A stretch of DNA of 64,000 nt from Mixophyes australis (taxonomy: Eukaryota > Chordata > Amphibia > Anura > Limnodynastidae), in contig JAVHZZ010000010.1 in assembly GCA_036250195.1 (NCBI GenBank), positions 104,691,278-104,755,277 of the forward strand, given 5' to 3'. Positions 1 to 12,700 of the stretch are shown here, one piece after another (position 1 is the stretch's first letter; each line of letters opens with the position of its first letter). The position numbers and the translations under genes were made by a program. Under the pieces are notes generated by a model. It had not been told where the DNA came from. It saw nothing but the letters and a program-made list of their open reading frames with translations, and made no database searches.

Positions 1-713
1 TCAAGCCCCGCCTCCTCCTGGTCAAACGCCAGTACTCCTTATAGGAAGCAGTACTGGCTGTATAGCATGCCACTCACTCTACTGGCTAAATCCTCGCCCA
101 GGTGGATATCCCCTTTCCTGAACCCACGTACATGCCAAAAGAAAAACCCAACTGCCCTCAAGGTGTCAAGTCCTCTGTAAAATACGCTGCATGTAATTTC
201 TTTTAAAAAGTTAAGAGTGGCGCTATAAAGATTATCGATTGAGTGTAGTACCATCTTGCAGCCTACAGATGGCAGTGTTTCTATGGAAGTCTCTCTATCC
301 AGAACGCAATATCTTAGGCACAAAGACCTGATTTATAGTACATTAAATGTTTTAGCGGCTCAGGATGGTTTCCCTTTACCCTTCCACACAGCGACGACGC
401 ACGAGAAACACTCCAGAAAACCCTCCTCACTCTTGTAGCAAAACCCACAGAGACAGTTAATCCGGTTAGTTTTGGCTGTGGAGTGGCCGACGTCCCGGAC
501 ACTCTTCTTACCCAGAATACAATGGACATCCAGCACAGAAATATTTCCCCACAGATATTTGCAGGACTTCGCTTAAAAACCAGTTCTATTTCCTACAAAT
601 GTAGAAAGGCTGAATGTGTCACAAACCAGATCAACAGGTCAGAGAGCGGTCCATGGAGAACAGAAAAAAAAGAACATTGAAAAACAAACAGGTTATAGGC
701 ATGTACCCGTCGC

Positions 714-900
714 CGGTACACAGTGGGGGGGGGCAGCCATTTTGTGGGTGGATCCGATTTTCAGGAGAATGCAGCCAATCAATTTGTTAGGGACTGGGGG
801 CGTCGCCAACCCCTCTCCGTCCCTCAGCCAGGCTGACGGCGCCTAGTGAGCTGGATTTAGCTGACTAATGGTCCGACCCACAAAATGGCTGCCTGGGTAC
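714..900. mobile_element. TIR (MITE-like) element
   Basis: Ends form an inverted repeat: a left end with CAGCCATTTTGTGGGT near 734 and a right end with ACCCACAAAATGGCTG near 877. A G-run lies at 725-733. The same terminal motif occurs in the element at 2321-2742, so the two belong to one family. No coding capacity. Confidence 0.6.
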
Positions 901-2118
901 ACTTTAATACATCACATATATGGATAATGCGGAAAACAATATATAAAATAAAAATTCACGTTACGTTTCCTTATTAATACATTTCACAAGTTGGTTAAAA
1001 AACAAAGTTGAAACATGGCTAAAAATAAAATAATAATTTTTTAAAAAATACTATGAAAACATATCAAGGAACCTGAAAAAGTAGATTAATAAAGTCAATA
1101 AAAGTTACCATGGTAACAACTGTAACTTTAACATACATGGGGGGAATTCAGTTATTAGTCTCAATTATGAGTCTCTTTGTAAACTTGTGAGATTTCTTGA
1201 TACCCGAAAAATCACCGACTTTGAAATAAGCGATGTTCCGAATACCCAAATACCCAGAAGTGGGACCTGACGTTGCGTTGAATCCGCCCCGTGGAATATG
1301 AATCTCATGTGACAATAAATGGCCGCCAAACCTAAAACACATTAGGGAAACATTTTGGGGTGGGTTATTCGGCAGATTAGATGTGCAGCAACCAGCACAC
1401 TCAGGACAACATCTCAGAGCGCTTATACTCAAAGGGATGACATGATAGGCTCGCATACTACTCTGGGGCGTCCTCTATAGGCCGGGATGCCACGCTGCTG
1501 CAGAGTACTTATTACGATGTAGCCAGGGGCTTCCATTCCTCAGGTCATGAGCTCTATGCTTAGTCCCTGTTCCTCTGCTCATGTAATAGAAGTTTTGTTT
1601 TTTTTTTCTTTTTAGAAAAGTGGATAATGTCAGCATTATCCAGTTCATGTAATTTTGGTCAGTCGACCGTTGAGGTCATGGATACATTCCGAAGGTGGTT
1701 TATGGCGATTAGTCCTCCAGGTCTTCCCCAGTAGGGTCGAATAAAAGCAACAGATCTCAGGACGAGAGTTATAGCTTCATCCTAAGTCCGATATTGTTCT
1801 GGGATTTTTTACAAGAAACTAAAGTGAATAAACGAACGACAATCAGAACCTCGTCACTGCTGCCAGCCACGCTAATGAAAACTGAGGATCGAACTAATGT
1901 CCCCTGCTAATGTCTACATCATGCCTCACTGGCATTATCCATGACATAGGAAGGAGGAGACTGACTAATCTCCGCTCATTAGAAAGACCAAGGCCTAGAG
2001 GTATTAACGGACCAATAAAATCCTGTGACATTCAGAAACATACCTTCAAACTTTACAGGAACTTAAAACCTAAGGATATATGCATGGGGAAATATATGTC
2101 CTATGCACACCAGACTTA

Positions 2119-2216
2119 GGGGTATATTTACTAAACTGTGGGTTTGAAAAAGTGGAGATGTTGCCTATAGCAACTAACTCCACTTTTTCAAACCCACAAT
2201 TTAGCAAATATACCCC
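2119..2216. mobile_element. Hairpin MITE with TTA duplication (Harbinger-like)
   Basis: A 98-bp near-palindrome beginning GGGGTATATTTACTAAACTG, flanked by TTA on both sides (2116-2118 and 2217-2219). The 3-bp TTA duplication is typical of PIF/Harbinger elements. It is a shortened member of the family at 21727-21901 and 37984-38158. Confidence 0.75.
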
Positions 2217-2320
2217 TTAGTGTCTGCAAGCTGTTAGAAAACCTCTTTCAATACTGGATAAATGAGAAAATATTTTACATTTTGTAGCCCTTTAATGAGC
2301 ACTGACGAGCTACACAGAGC

Positions 2321-2742
2321 GGAGGCAGACATTTTGTGGGTTGAATGAATATTCATGAGAAACTGGTGTATTGATTTATTTGGAACCAGTGACCTCACTG
2401 AAGCACGAACCTTCACTGGTTCCTAGTGACTGGATAGGCTGCCCTCTCAGTGATGTCACTGGTTCCTAGTGACTGGATAGGCTGCCCTCTCAGTGAGGTC
2501 ACTGGTTCCTAGTGACTGGATAGGCTGCCCTCTCAGTGAGGTCACTGGTTCCTAGTGACTGGATAGGCTGCCCTCTCAGTGAGGTCACTGGTCCCTAGTG
2601 ACTGGATAGGCTGCCCTCTCAGTGATGTCACTGGTTCCTAGTGACTGGATAGGCTGCACTCTCAGTGATGTCGCTGGTTCCTAGTGACTGGATAGGCTGC
2701 ACTCTCATGAATATTGGTACAGCCCACAAGATGGCTGCCTCC
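2321..2742. mobile_element. TIR element with internal minisatellite
   Basis: 40-bp terminal inverted repeats, 2321-2360 and 2703-2742, matching at about 34 of 40 positions. The interior is mostly a 43-bp tandem array. The right end is 68 bp from exon 12, just inside the intron donor. Confidence 0.65.
2418..2710. repeat. 43-bp minisatellite, about 7 copies
   Basis: Unit starts GGTTCCTAGTGACTGGATAG; copies begin at 2418, 2461, 2504, 2547, 2590, 2633 and 2676 with only a few substitutions (for example gaggtc/gatgtc). Last copy partial. Confidence 0.95.
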
Positions 2743-2810
2743 AGTGCGTGTTGGCGACAGGTACACCTCACCAGACACAACTTGACATTCTCCAGAAACG
2801 CAGACATTAC

Positions 2811-2962
2811 CTGAGTCACTGGATTTTTCTTCTTCCGAGTACATTTGGCTTCATATTCCGGTCTCAGCTGAAGTTGCTGTTGTTCTTCTTCAAAATCGAC
2901 CAAGTCCCACTCGTACTCCAGCCTGGCCTGCCTCCGCTTCCAAAACTCCAGGAACAAAGTTA
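2811..2962 (-). CDS. ano5: ano5 exon 12, TM2 end and cytosolic loop
   Basis: Acceptor ctttgcag, donor gtaatg, 152 nt, residues 393-443, phase 0 at the 3' end. It encodes [19 protein letters not shown], then the acidic/Gln stretch [18 protein letters not shown] and a basic KKK segment. This region is nearly identical to my memory of vertebrate ANO5 and is the strongest evidence for the paralog call. I see no further exon below 2811. Confidence 0.97.
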
Positions 2963-5900
2963 CTGCAAAGCCAAACAGTAAGTGAGCACGCCCAGACCTG
3001 GACCCGGACTTTCCCGCAGCCTTCAAATCTTTAGACAGTCTCTAAAACCCCATCTGTTTTTTTAGAGGTGACCTAATCTCCAATAACACTATTCCCACTA
3101 ATGCACCCTCACAACTATCCCAATCTCCACTCTGAGCCACACTCGCTCCTCTTGTTTCAGTTGTGCCCTCTTCCACTTAGAATGTAAGCTCTGTAATGAG
3201 ACAAACCCTGAGTGAATGTGACCCCTACAAATATCACTCAGAGAAGGAACCACACTCTTACATTCCACAACAGTCCTCTAGAACTAGCTGCCGAATCTCT
3301 GAGGAACTTGGCCACATGCGTGGAGATGCGCGTTCCATACATACAGTTGAATGAGATTCTACTCTATATCTAAATAAAATAATGAGGGGCTACTTACCCC
3401 AAATTCCCATGAATATGGCAAAGAAGAGCGTCGCCACGTTGTCAAACATATGAGAATACTGCGTGAGCGAGAGAAGTTGATCAGAGGGGGATCTAGTCGT
3501 CGTATAAACACAGAACGTAAACGGGGGTTCAGGGTTCACTAACCTGCGAGGGTTGACAGGTGGAGTTCAGTCTCCAGAACTCACATCGTTGATCGCACAA
3601 AGGGCACATGATGATCTGACCCCCAATGTCCTTGTCACAGATTTCTTTACTGCAAATAAAATGTCGGACATCAGTTATACAACAATCACATCAACATTCT
3701 AAACCTGTTGCCTTCTAAATGTGCAACTTGGATCCTAACCGAGAGCCATTTTTTTTTATCTCAAATGGATCATTTGCAAATTATTATGGACTTTCCTGCT
3801 GCTTTTGGGTAGAAAATCGGTATCTAACAGAGTCTACTAGTAAATTGCAGATTTCAGTCGACATGTATCAATTCAGTCAGCAAAAACAGAGGTTTAAACG
3901 TGGCCATGTACAGTGAGTGTGCGCTGAGGGTGTTCCGACGCCGATACAGACGATCCAAGTTCTGAATTGCGCTTGTTTCTGCCGTATCATTTGCAGCAGT
4001 TCAGTCAACTAAGTGCATGAAGAGAAGTCTTTGTCTATGCTGCAGGTGTTGCTACATAAACGATAATCATCATCATTTATTTATATAGCGCCAGCATATA
4101 CTGTAGCGATTTACAATTGGGAATAAGCGCAGTAATAAACCAATACTGGGTAATACAGAGAGAGGTAAGAGGTAATAATAATAGTACAATGAATCCTCTC
4201 ACCTACTGATGCTGTCATCCATTGTTATCCAGCCGTAGAGGAAACAGAAAAAGCCGACAAAAGCCGCGTAAAATAACATTTCCGTGTAGAAGCCCAGCCA
4301 GGCAAAGTAAATGCCGATCTTCTCTCCGTAGTATTTCCTGGAAGAGATAAGAAACCAAAATCAGAAATAGAAACTAGGGGGTTTGTTTTTTTTATTTATT
4401 TTTATAAAATAGGAATTTATTTTTCCTTAAATATTTTGGTGGAAAGGGTGATTTTCTGGAGATAAAAATTCCCACAGTCAATCTCACCCCCGTTTAATTT
4501 GTTTTTGGGACCTACAGTAAACAAGGGTACATAATGTTGGTTATTCAGTGGAAGCAATGCTGCCATATAGCCGAGTGAAAACAATGTGCGCAGGTATAAG
4601 ATTAGGAAAATATATTTGTTTTTAGACTGAAAAGTCCCTGTAACATTTAGACTATTTACTTCTGCAGTACTTTGTTAACAGTCCACAATTTATATTATAT
4701 AGTATAGAATTAACCCCACCTATTAAAACCGATAATATGACGGACCACATATAAGCATGTTCCATTCAATGTATAGTGTCTTCTAAATTCCCCTTTTTGA
4801 GTTAAGTTACCCACCATCGGGGCTACTGTGAGTATTAATGAGACACTGAACATCCATGTACTGGCGGGAGCATGCTCAGTGAGCGCTTGAGAAACATCCT
4901 GTGACATCATCAAGCTGCCAGTACATTGGCTCCGTGTGATCACATGAGGTTAGTGCAACAGGAGCTTCAGCCCACAGGACATCCCACACACACACAACAG
5001 TTCATTTAAAAAATTATCTGTTATTAAATATAATATATGCAATATAAAATTGTTCCAGTATTGCAGAGAGTACAATTTCCACACTCACCTAACAAGATCC
5101 AGAGGCTGCTCTTTGTAAAATTTGCCAAACGTGGCCCAATGCTTGTATAACGTGAACCTCTCGTTCTCGCACTTCTGTTCTTCAGACTTTTTCCAGTACT
5201 GACACTGCAGAGACGGACAAGACACAGTGGATACAACGCAAACCAGCTACGTACACACAGCAAATCCTTATCCATTATCACTCAACATTTCACAATGAGA
5301 GTCTAAGAAATTATTTTGGTATAAAGTCACTTTAGTTAAGTGAACAACCACTAAACCCCTAAATCGTCATTTTCAAACATAAAACTTCCCCCTTTACAGC
5401 AGCACATAGCCGTGGTTTTCAGCAGAGGCTGTGATGAGACAAACCAAAGCTCCAGGAAAAATGGCAGCTCAGAGCAGACTCTGGAGCTTCAGTAAATGGC
5501 GCTCAGGGTAGGGCGACTTGTCATCCTACTGGGAGAGGAGCCTTAAGCCTGAACACCAAATGATCATCTGAGAAGTATAAATGTTGGGATACGTACGTCA
5601 TGGAGCGGAAACGCCGCAGTGTAAGTAACGTTGTTTAACAGTCTCTTAATTCCAAACTTTCTCTTATCTTCAGATACTCCATACGGGCAGCGAGAGAGGA
5701 TATAATACACCTGTCAGTGAATAAATAAAATAAAAAATTGGTCACTGAGAAAGGATATAAAATATTTGGCATGTTTTTGTACAATCACTATTAATGAATA
5801 AACAACACATTCAAAACAGACAGTTTTGTCTTCATGTCGTCTGTAACACCAACAACAACCGGTGTGTAGCACAATAACACACACTCGAGATAATGAATCA

Positions 5901-6582
5901 TGGAAGGAACCAGATAGACTATCACTGGACATTTCATAACTTTGTTTTACAATAATAGGTCTGTAAGAGATACAATAAAACACTGTGTTTTCTCCTGGAT
6001 ACGGTTTATCAACGTCACCATGTTACATTCTCATGTACTTAGGAACACAAAAACAGAGCATGAAATTAATTTGGGTTCCTTGTACCCCTCCCACCTGCTC
6101 CCCATTCATGGAACTAATCGTCAAAGGACTTCATAGACAAATAGCGCAGGTGGATCGAGGACCCCAAATTCATCTCATTTTCTTTTATTGCTTCTAAGTA
6201 GCAGCTGTTCTTGTGTTTTCATTTACATGAAAAACGTCTTCTTTACTAAATCTTATGGCGTAGACACGTTATTGTCCTATAAAACATTTAATATATATTC
6301 TACTGATCTTTTATCTCATGAAATAACCAATGGTTCATACATTGGTTTCCTTACGATCATTGACAGCTGTGCTCCTGAGTGTAGTATTGTATCATTGTGT
6401 CGTTACTTTATTTAATTGATATGCATTATATTGTCTTACATTTCAGTCTTTTCACAAATTGCTTTTTCACTTCAGCTTTTTTTTATTTTTATTTTAACCT
6501 ATTTGCTTAAAAGTTGTGTGCTGGTTTCTTAGATTTGTATACCACTAAAGTACAGTTACATTGAGGCCAGAGTGGAGTGTGA

Positions 6583-6625
<43 letters not shown>

Positions 6626-6661
6626 TGTGTGTGTGTGTGAGTGTGTGAATATGTGTGTGTG

Positions 6662-6735
<74 letters not shown>

Positions 6736-9700
6736 TGTGTGAGTGTAACGTTCATAGAGCAACAGGCTTACATCGTGTCTGGCCAGCTTAAATTAATACT
6801 ATGTGCACACTACCTGTATTTTAGATGATTACATTATTTTTAAAATATTTAAATGTGGGACTGAGATGGTTAAGGACAATGCCGGGAGAGTGACGGCGGG
6901 AGAGTGACGGCGGGAGCGTGAGCCAAAGCGGAAACAAGGCAAGATGTGGAGAAATGGCTACTGAGGAGGCAATAAGATGGATCGAGAGAAGGACAATGAC
7001 GGGCGAGTATGAGTGAGAGCAGGGTAGCAATAGTAAGGGTAGAGGAGGAGGGGTAAGGGAATGCAATGGAGGGCAGGGACTGATGTGAGTGAGTTCTCTG
7101 TACAGCGCTGCGGAGTTAGTGGCGCTATATAAATAAATGGTGATGATGATGATGATGTCAATGGACAGGAAAGGTGAGGAAAGCCAGATGGGCAGGATGG
7201 AAGTGGTAAAAGTACATGAGGAGGGAAAAAGATGGTGTAATGGAGGAGTAAAGCGGGACGGCCAAAAGTCGGGAGGCAAAGCATGGAGCCAGGGTAGATT
7301 AGGAGAGAAGGAGAAATGTTGGTGAGTGGAAGTGAAATGAGGACAGATTTCATATAAGTCAACAAACGAACCACCCCACCCCCACCAGTCTGTGTCTTCC
7401 GTCTCATCATCCCACTCACGATTCTGTTCCTGGTGGCCGGTGAGAAGAACGTGTTCTCGTCATGGATGAGGAACAGCTCCTGCCGCTGCTTGCTGAACGG
7501 CGCCGTGAAGTGGTCGGGCTCCGGGTTCATGACGTGGTCCGGCAGCCTGAAGAGTTTCAGAGCGTGTTTCAGAGGGTTGTCCATCTTTTCGGCCATGTCG
7601 TTCTCCTTAATGGGCACCTTGATGCACAGCACCTCCGCGTACGTGGAGAGGACCTCCCAGGGGGCGTGGACTTTAACAAAATAGATTTTCCCATTTTCAG
7701 ATTCCTGGAGGAACAAGTTATTAATAAATCCATTGGAGAGAACACTCGGGTTATTACATTGCTGTAAAGCTCAAATAAATGAATGGTGAGAAGTGGGTGG
7801 AACCTACATAGAGAGAAGAGGAGGATAAAACATTTTATCTTTACTGTTCCCACTACATCTGCTGGATTGTACTACTACCTGTCACCTGTAGATCTTATTA
7901 ATATAACTTACAGTAGCTTAGTATCTGTGTTTTCAGAATATTTGGCATGTTCTGGGAGGATATTACTTCTCTCTATAGGATCATGCAGAAGTCTAAATAA
8001 GTTGGATGTCTGAAATATTTTTCATGTAGAAGTGTGTTTTATACCACAATATTCCCCCATCTGTGTGACAGAAGCCTCACATCACTACTGTGTGCTGCTG
8101 GGGACCCTGCTCCTTCCACTATATAACTCTCAGTCTGTGTCTTCCTGCTGTCTCCATTCCCCTCCTCACATCATGTCACTGCCCCTGTCACATGGAGCCC
8201 TGTCCTCACTAACACATCACTCATCTCCTGATATACTCTGTGCTGCTGGAGGACCCTGCTCCTTCCACTATATAACTGTCTGTGGTTTCGTGCTGCCTCC
8301 ATTCCCCTCCTCACATCATGTCACTGCCCCTGTCACATGGAGCCCTGTCCTCACTAACACATCACTCATCTCCTGATATACTCTGTGCTGCTGGAGGACC
8401 CTGCTCCTTCCACTATATAACTGTCTGTGGTTTCGTGCTGCCTCCATTCCCCTCCTCACATCATGTCACTGCCCCTGTTCTTACCAATACAATCACAGAA
8501 TTGGACAGGTCAAAGAGGCATTCCATTTATATGAAATAATCTGTGCTGCTGTGATTATTCTGATAATCTGATTGTCCACAGTTTCTTCTACCCTCACCCA
8601 CTTTAAAACAGGAGGATAAATGCAGAGTATGAGATGAAGACCAAATACAATACGGATCTTAGGCTCTTAAACGCACCTTACAGATTACAGTTATTACTGC
8701 TCACAGAACACTGTGCAGAGCATTCTGCCGAGTCAGCTTCACCCACCTTCTTGTCCTCGGTCTCCAGCTCCAGCCCAGCCTTCTGTAAATTCAATTCAAA
8801 CTCTCGTCTTCTCTCCTATGGGAGAAATGCACAGGATTCAATTTACCTCATCGATTCTGAATGAGCTTTCTGTCCGATACCATAAAATATTAATGTTACT
8901 GCAATAGAGCCTATAAAACAGCTACAGAGGGCGGTCTGAATATCTTTATATACAGAAATCCTTATTAACAGTCCTATGTAAAGAGAATATATCATTACAG
9001 TGGCATAAACCATCCATTCCAGAGAGGGAGAGAGATCATTTTATTTATATATACACACACAAATATATATATATATTTATTCTCTTCTATAGGAGGCAAC
9101 TCATACTTGCAGTTTACATAGACATGTAGAATTTGACGGCAGATAAGAACCGCTTGGCCCATCTAGTCTGCCCATTGTTTAACCTATGGTAACCTTAAAC
9201 CTTATTTGGTCATTTAATCATGTAAGGATATCCTTATGTCTATCCCAAGCATGTTTAAACTGCTCTAGTGTATTATCCTCTACCACCTCTGATGGGAGGA
9301 TATTCCACTTATTATAGTGGTACTTTAACTTCTAATTTTAAAGGAAATCTCAAATTATATCATAGTTGTCAACCTATAGCGATTGGCCTCCGGGAGTCTC
9401 GGAGTAGAGGTGGGCGTGAGGGGACGAGGATCCACGAATCGGATCATTTTGGCCCCGCCCCCTGTGACGTAATGACGCATTTTAGCACGGGGGGACGGGC
9501 CAATATGATGTGATTCCCGGAGAATCGCATCATGGAGGCTTCACTAGGAAGTGGGCAGATGCGGGAGAATTGTCAGCTCTCCTGGGAATTCGGGAGACCT
9601 ACCCGGAATTCGGGAGTCTCCTGGGCATTCCAGGAGAGTTGGCAAGTACGAATTCTAATTTTATTCAATATTGCACCCGTTTCGTAAAAAAGTCCTTCCC

Positions 9701-12700
9701 TCCCCTACTAATCTAGCACCGGAAGCCCCCAGAAGCCCCGCTGGAGAAAGACTGCGCTCTCACAGACGCAGACTGATCTTTGGTCGTGTGAACAAGGCTG
9801 CCCAGCTGAATGTGCCAATAGCCCTGCTTTGTACCCATCTAGAGTGGGAGGGGAGGAAAGCGGGTAACAGACACTGGCACCGTGCAAGCGCGTTTCATGG
9901 CTGTACAGCTAAAGAATACAGTCATTTTTTTTCCAAAGACTGTGCCACTAAGTGTGATGTAAATACTGTGATATAAAAAGAAATAGTGAAGACTTTAGTA
10001 CATACAATTGTCAACCACTAGATGGCGCATGTGAGGTAATTACATTAATATAGATTACATATTGGTTTTGGAACATGCACCGTGTTTCCCAGCAGCAGAT
10101 TGCTGGCAGGGAATTGTACACTTCCCGCCACTTCCAGTGTAGCCCAAGCTGGGTCACATTATATGTTCATCTGGATGATGTGAGCCGACCTCCAGGAGTC
10201 ACAGATCACACATATAATGACATCACTGTAACTCATGCTGATAACATGCTGGGTCTGATGAAGGATTAACCACAGGAAGTCCCAGCCCACTGATCCACCA
10301 CTACAGGAAACCTACTGAACCACAGCGAGCTGCTGTGTGTGTGTGTCAAGGGCTAAATCCAGTGAGTAGATTAAACATAGAACAAACGAGCCACTCCTAG
10401 AGAAAAGGCTTCTGGGTAATGCTATAAATTGGACAGCCCTTAGGTCCATGCTTTACCCACTGAGCAAGACACAGGGGCAAATGCAGGATTCGTAGTGGGG
10501 GGTGTCCACACCACTCCACCAGTGGGCGTGACCAGCATGCATGGGGGTGTGGCTATAATATTAGACAGTGCTTGGCTGCTCTCCAACTCTCCCTATCCCC
10601 ATAATATACATGGGCAATGCTGCATGCACCACTGTTAGGTGCACGCAGCTCTCCCTTTTCAAGCAGAGCCGTGTGAAGCGGGGGCAGGGTCCAGCCACCT
10701 CAATTATACAGTGCCCCAGGCTTGGAGGGGGTTTCCAGGCACTAGGAAACCTCCCTCAGTTTGCCTATGAGACATCATACCAGGCAAAATTCCTGACTGA
10801 AAATTCAGGGCAGCATAGGCCATGGCCCCAATCCAGCCAAATCACCCCATTTTTGGCCAAGAAGACTGAAACTGTAAGTACCCCGAAACAAAAAACCCAA
10901 AAAACCCAGGGCTGCTGGCAGGTATCTCAACACACATATGCACACTCTGGAGAGTCTTAACAAGGATGAGATAATGATTAGACTGGATAATGATTAGACT
11001 CATGTCTGACTGCACTCAATTCCGTGACGTGGAAACAAACTAAAAAAAAAACACTTATTTTGCAAGGAAAATCCCTTTTAAGAGTTTCTTGAACTCTGGT
11101 GACACATCCAGTGTGGTATTGTGGTACGTGGTGATACAGTGACCTCACACACCGCCTAATGTTAAATCTCAGCTTGGGCTGTTGCAATCCTCTCTTCCAG
11201 ATGTCCCGGGACTATGTCGCAATATCCCAGCTCGCAGATAAATCTGTTTGCACCTATCCGGATACATACTCAGGAAAGTCTATCTGACCCACACTGCAGT
11301 CACACAGCTACGTTACTGACAATAAATAATTCATCACATTTTCTTCTTTGCATCAAAACATGAAACATAAAGAGAGTTTATTGAAGTGTTAATAGAGGTT
11401 ACAAAAGCCCGGTAAGATAAACAGCACATAGTACAGGACCCGCTGGCCATAGCTGCAGCAGACAGATCAGGGAGACGCCCTGCTGGGCCGTTATACTGCA
11501 GTCACGCTGCCAAATCTCTCCACAGGAGGAGGAAGAGCGTTCATATGTGATTGCAGCAGAGCTGGATTTATTTATTTAAAAAGTCACCTTTCCATCCACT
11601 GTTTACACACAGAAGTGTAACAACAAACAGCAGACAATGAGCTGTTTATGTGACGCAGGGATACAGAAATCCAGTTAAAGGCTGGAGAACCACCTATATT
11701 CCCCTTGTAGCTGTCTAAATACAAATATTATGGGATGAAAAGTATAAAAAAAAATGTCCTTGTTATAGGAAAGTACCTAGTTTCTGAGATGGTGCTTGTA
11801 GAGCTCATGATTAAGTACAATTGCCTTGGTTTGCCTTCTCTTTCCCATAAACCCTTAACTTCTTTTAGAGCCCTCCTGTCTATCTTATTGAGGAGTGATC
11901 CTCCAGCATGGGGGCGTGGCCTATTCCAATAGACAAATGGCGTCACTAGGGGCGTGGCCAGAGCCAGAAAGCACTGAACACACAAACAGATTTTTCATGA
12001 ATGACTGGTGCAATTGTGCGTTTTTAAACAGACGATGGTACAAGAACATGTGATCATATATAGAACATGAGGAACCAGAGCAGGGACTCGTCCGGACCCA
12101 GTTTTCGCTGGTATCCACCACAATTCGAGTTCAGCTAAGTAATAAGGGATAACGCCACCTAAAAACATTTTTATTTTATTCTGGGTGGAGATCGCCAGTA
12201 TCTGATAAAACCCAGTTTTACTTCTGCTGCGAAGATCCTGTGACCCAGGAAGGTCCCAGCCATCCAGTGCTAATCTCCTCTCTCCTACTAAGGACGATTG
12301 TCTAAAACAACCTGAGGGGTTGTCGATGCCCCTCCCCCACAGACTTTCCCTTGGCCGCCACATCCATCGAACTTAGTGGCCCATGTGTGTGGGACGTTTT
12401 GTACAGAGCGGTCGCAAACAACACAAACTGGTCTCCAAAGGACGTTTTGATTTGGGTGGTGACAGAATCCTATCCAGATTAATATAGACTAAAATTATCT
12501 GTTTTTCTGCCGAACGGGCTGGACTATGACAAACCCAAGTTCTCTAAATACAGTCAAAAAATATTGTCAATTTACAACAGTCCAAAAACAAAAAGTATTT
12601 CATAATTCTCTATTTTGTGCCGGTCAGGAGGAGGTGAACTCACCGCCTTCTTCTCTTTAGTTTCTTTGTTGGGATCCTCGATATAGGACAAAACAAAATC

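Larger units (their letters stand above)
1..2810 (-). other. ano5 intron 12 (partial)
   Basis: No exon recognised. It holds a TIR element (about 714-900), a TTA-flanked hairpin MITE (2119-2216) and a TIR element enclosing a minisatellite (2321-2742). The stretches 1-700 and 901-2100 contain only short unsupported ORFs. The intron donor is at 2805-2810. Confidence 0.7.
5711..7419 (-). other. ano5 intron 6
   Basis: Contains a long (GT)n microsatellite (6583-6746), a purine-rich stretch (about 6850-7330) and a SINE tail (7072-7157). The remainder (5711-6580) is AT-rich with no recognised feature. Confidence 0.6.
8816..12643 (-). other. ano5 intron 4
   Basis: Contains two dispersed repeats (about 9115-9360 and 9380-9655), a further repeat-like stretch (about 10470-10920) and otherwise unrecognised sequence (9660-10460, 10930-12640). 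No extra exon supported. Confidence 0.6.

Noticed and set aside
2628..3026. 132-codon ORF read as a single exon including TM2
   Set aside because: Only 2811-2962 is anoctamin coding; the rest is intron with splice signals and the adjacent MITE.
6507..6762. Long Thr-His-rich ORFs on the minus strand
   Set aside because: They are translations of the (GT)n microsatellite in an ano5 intron.
10568..10960. 130-codon plus-strand ORF
   Set aside because: No recognisable domain; lies in a probable dispersed repeat inside intron 4.
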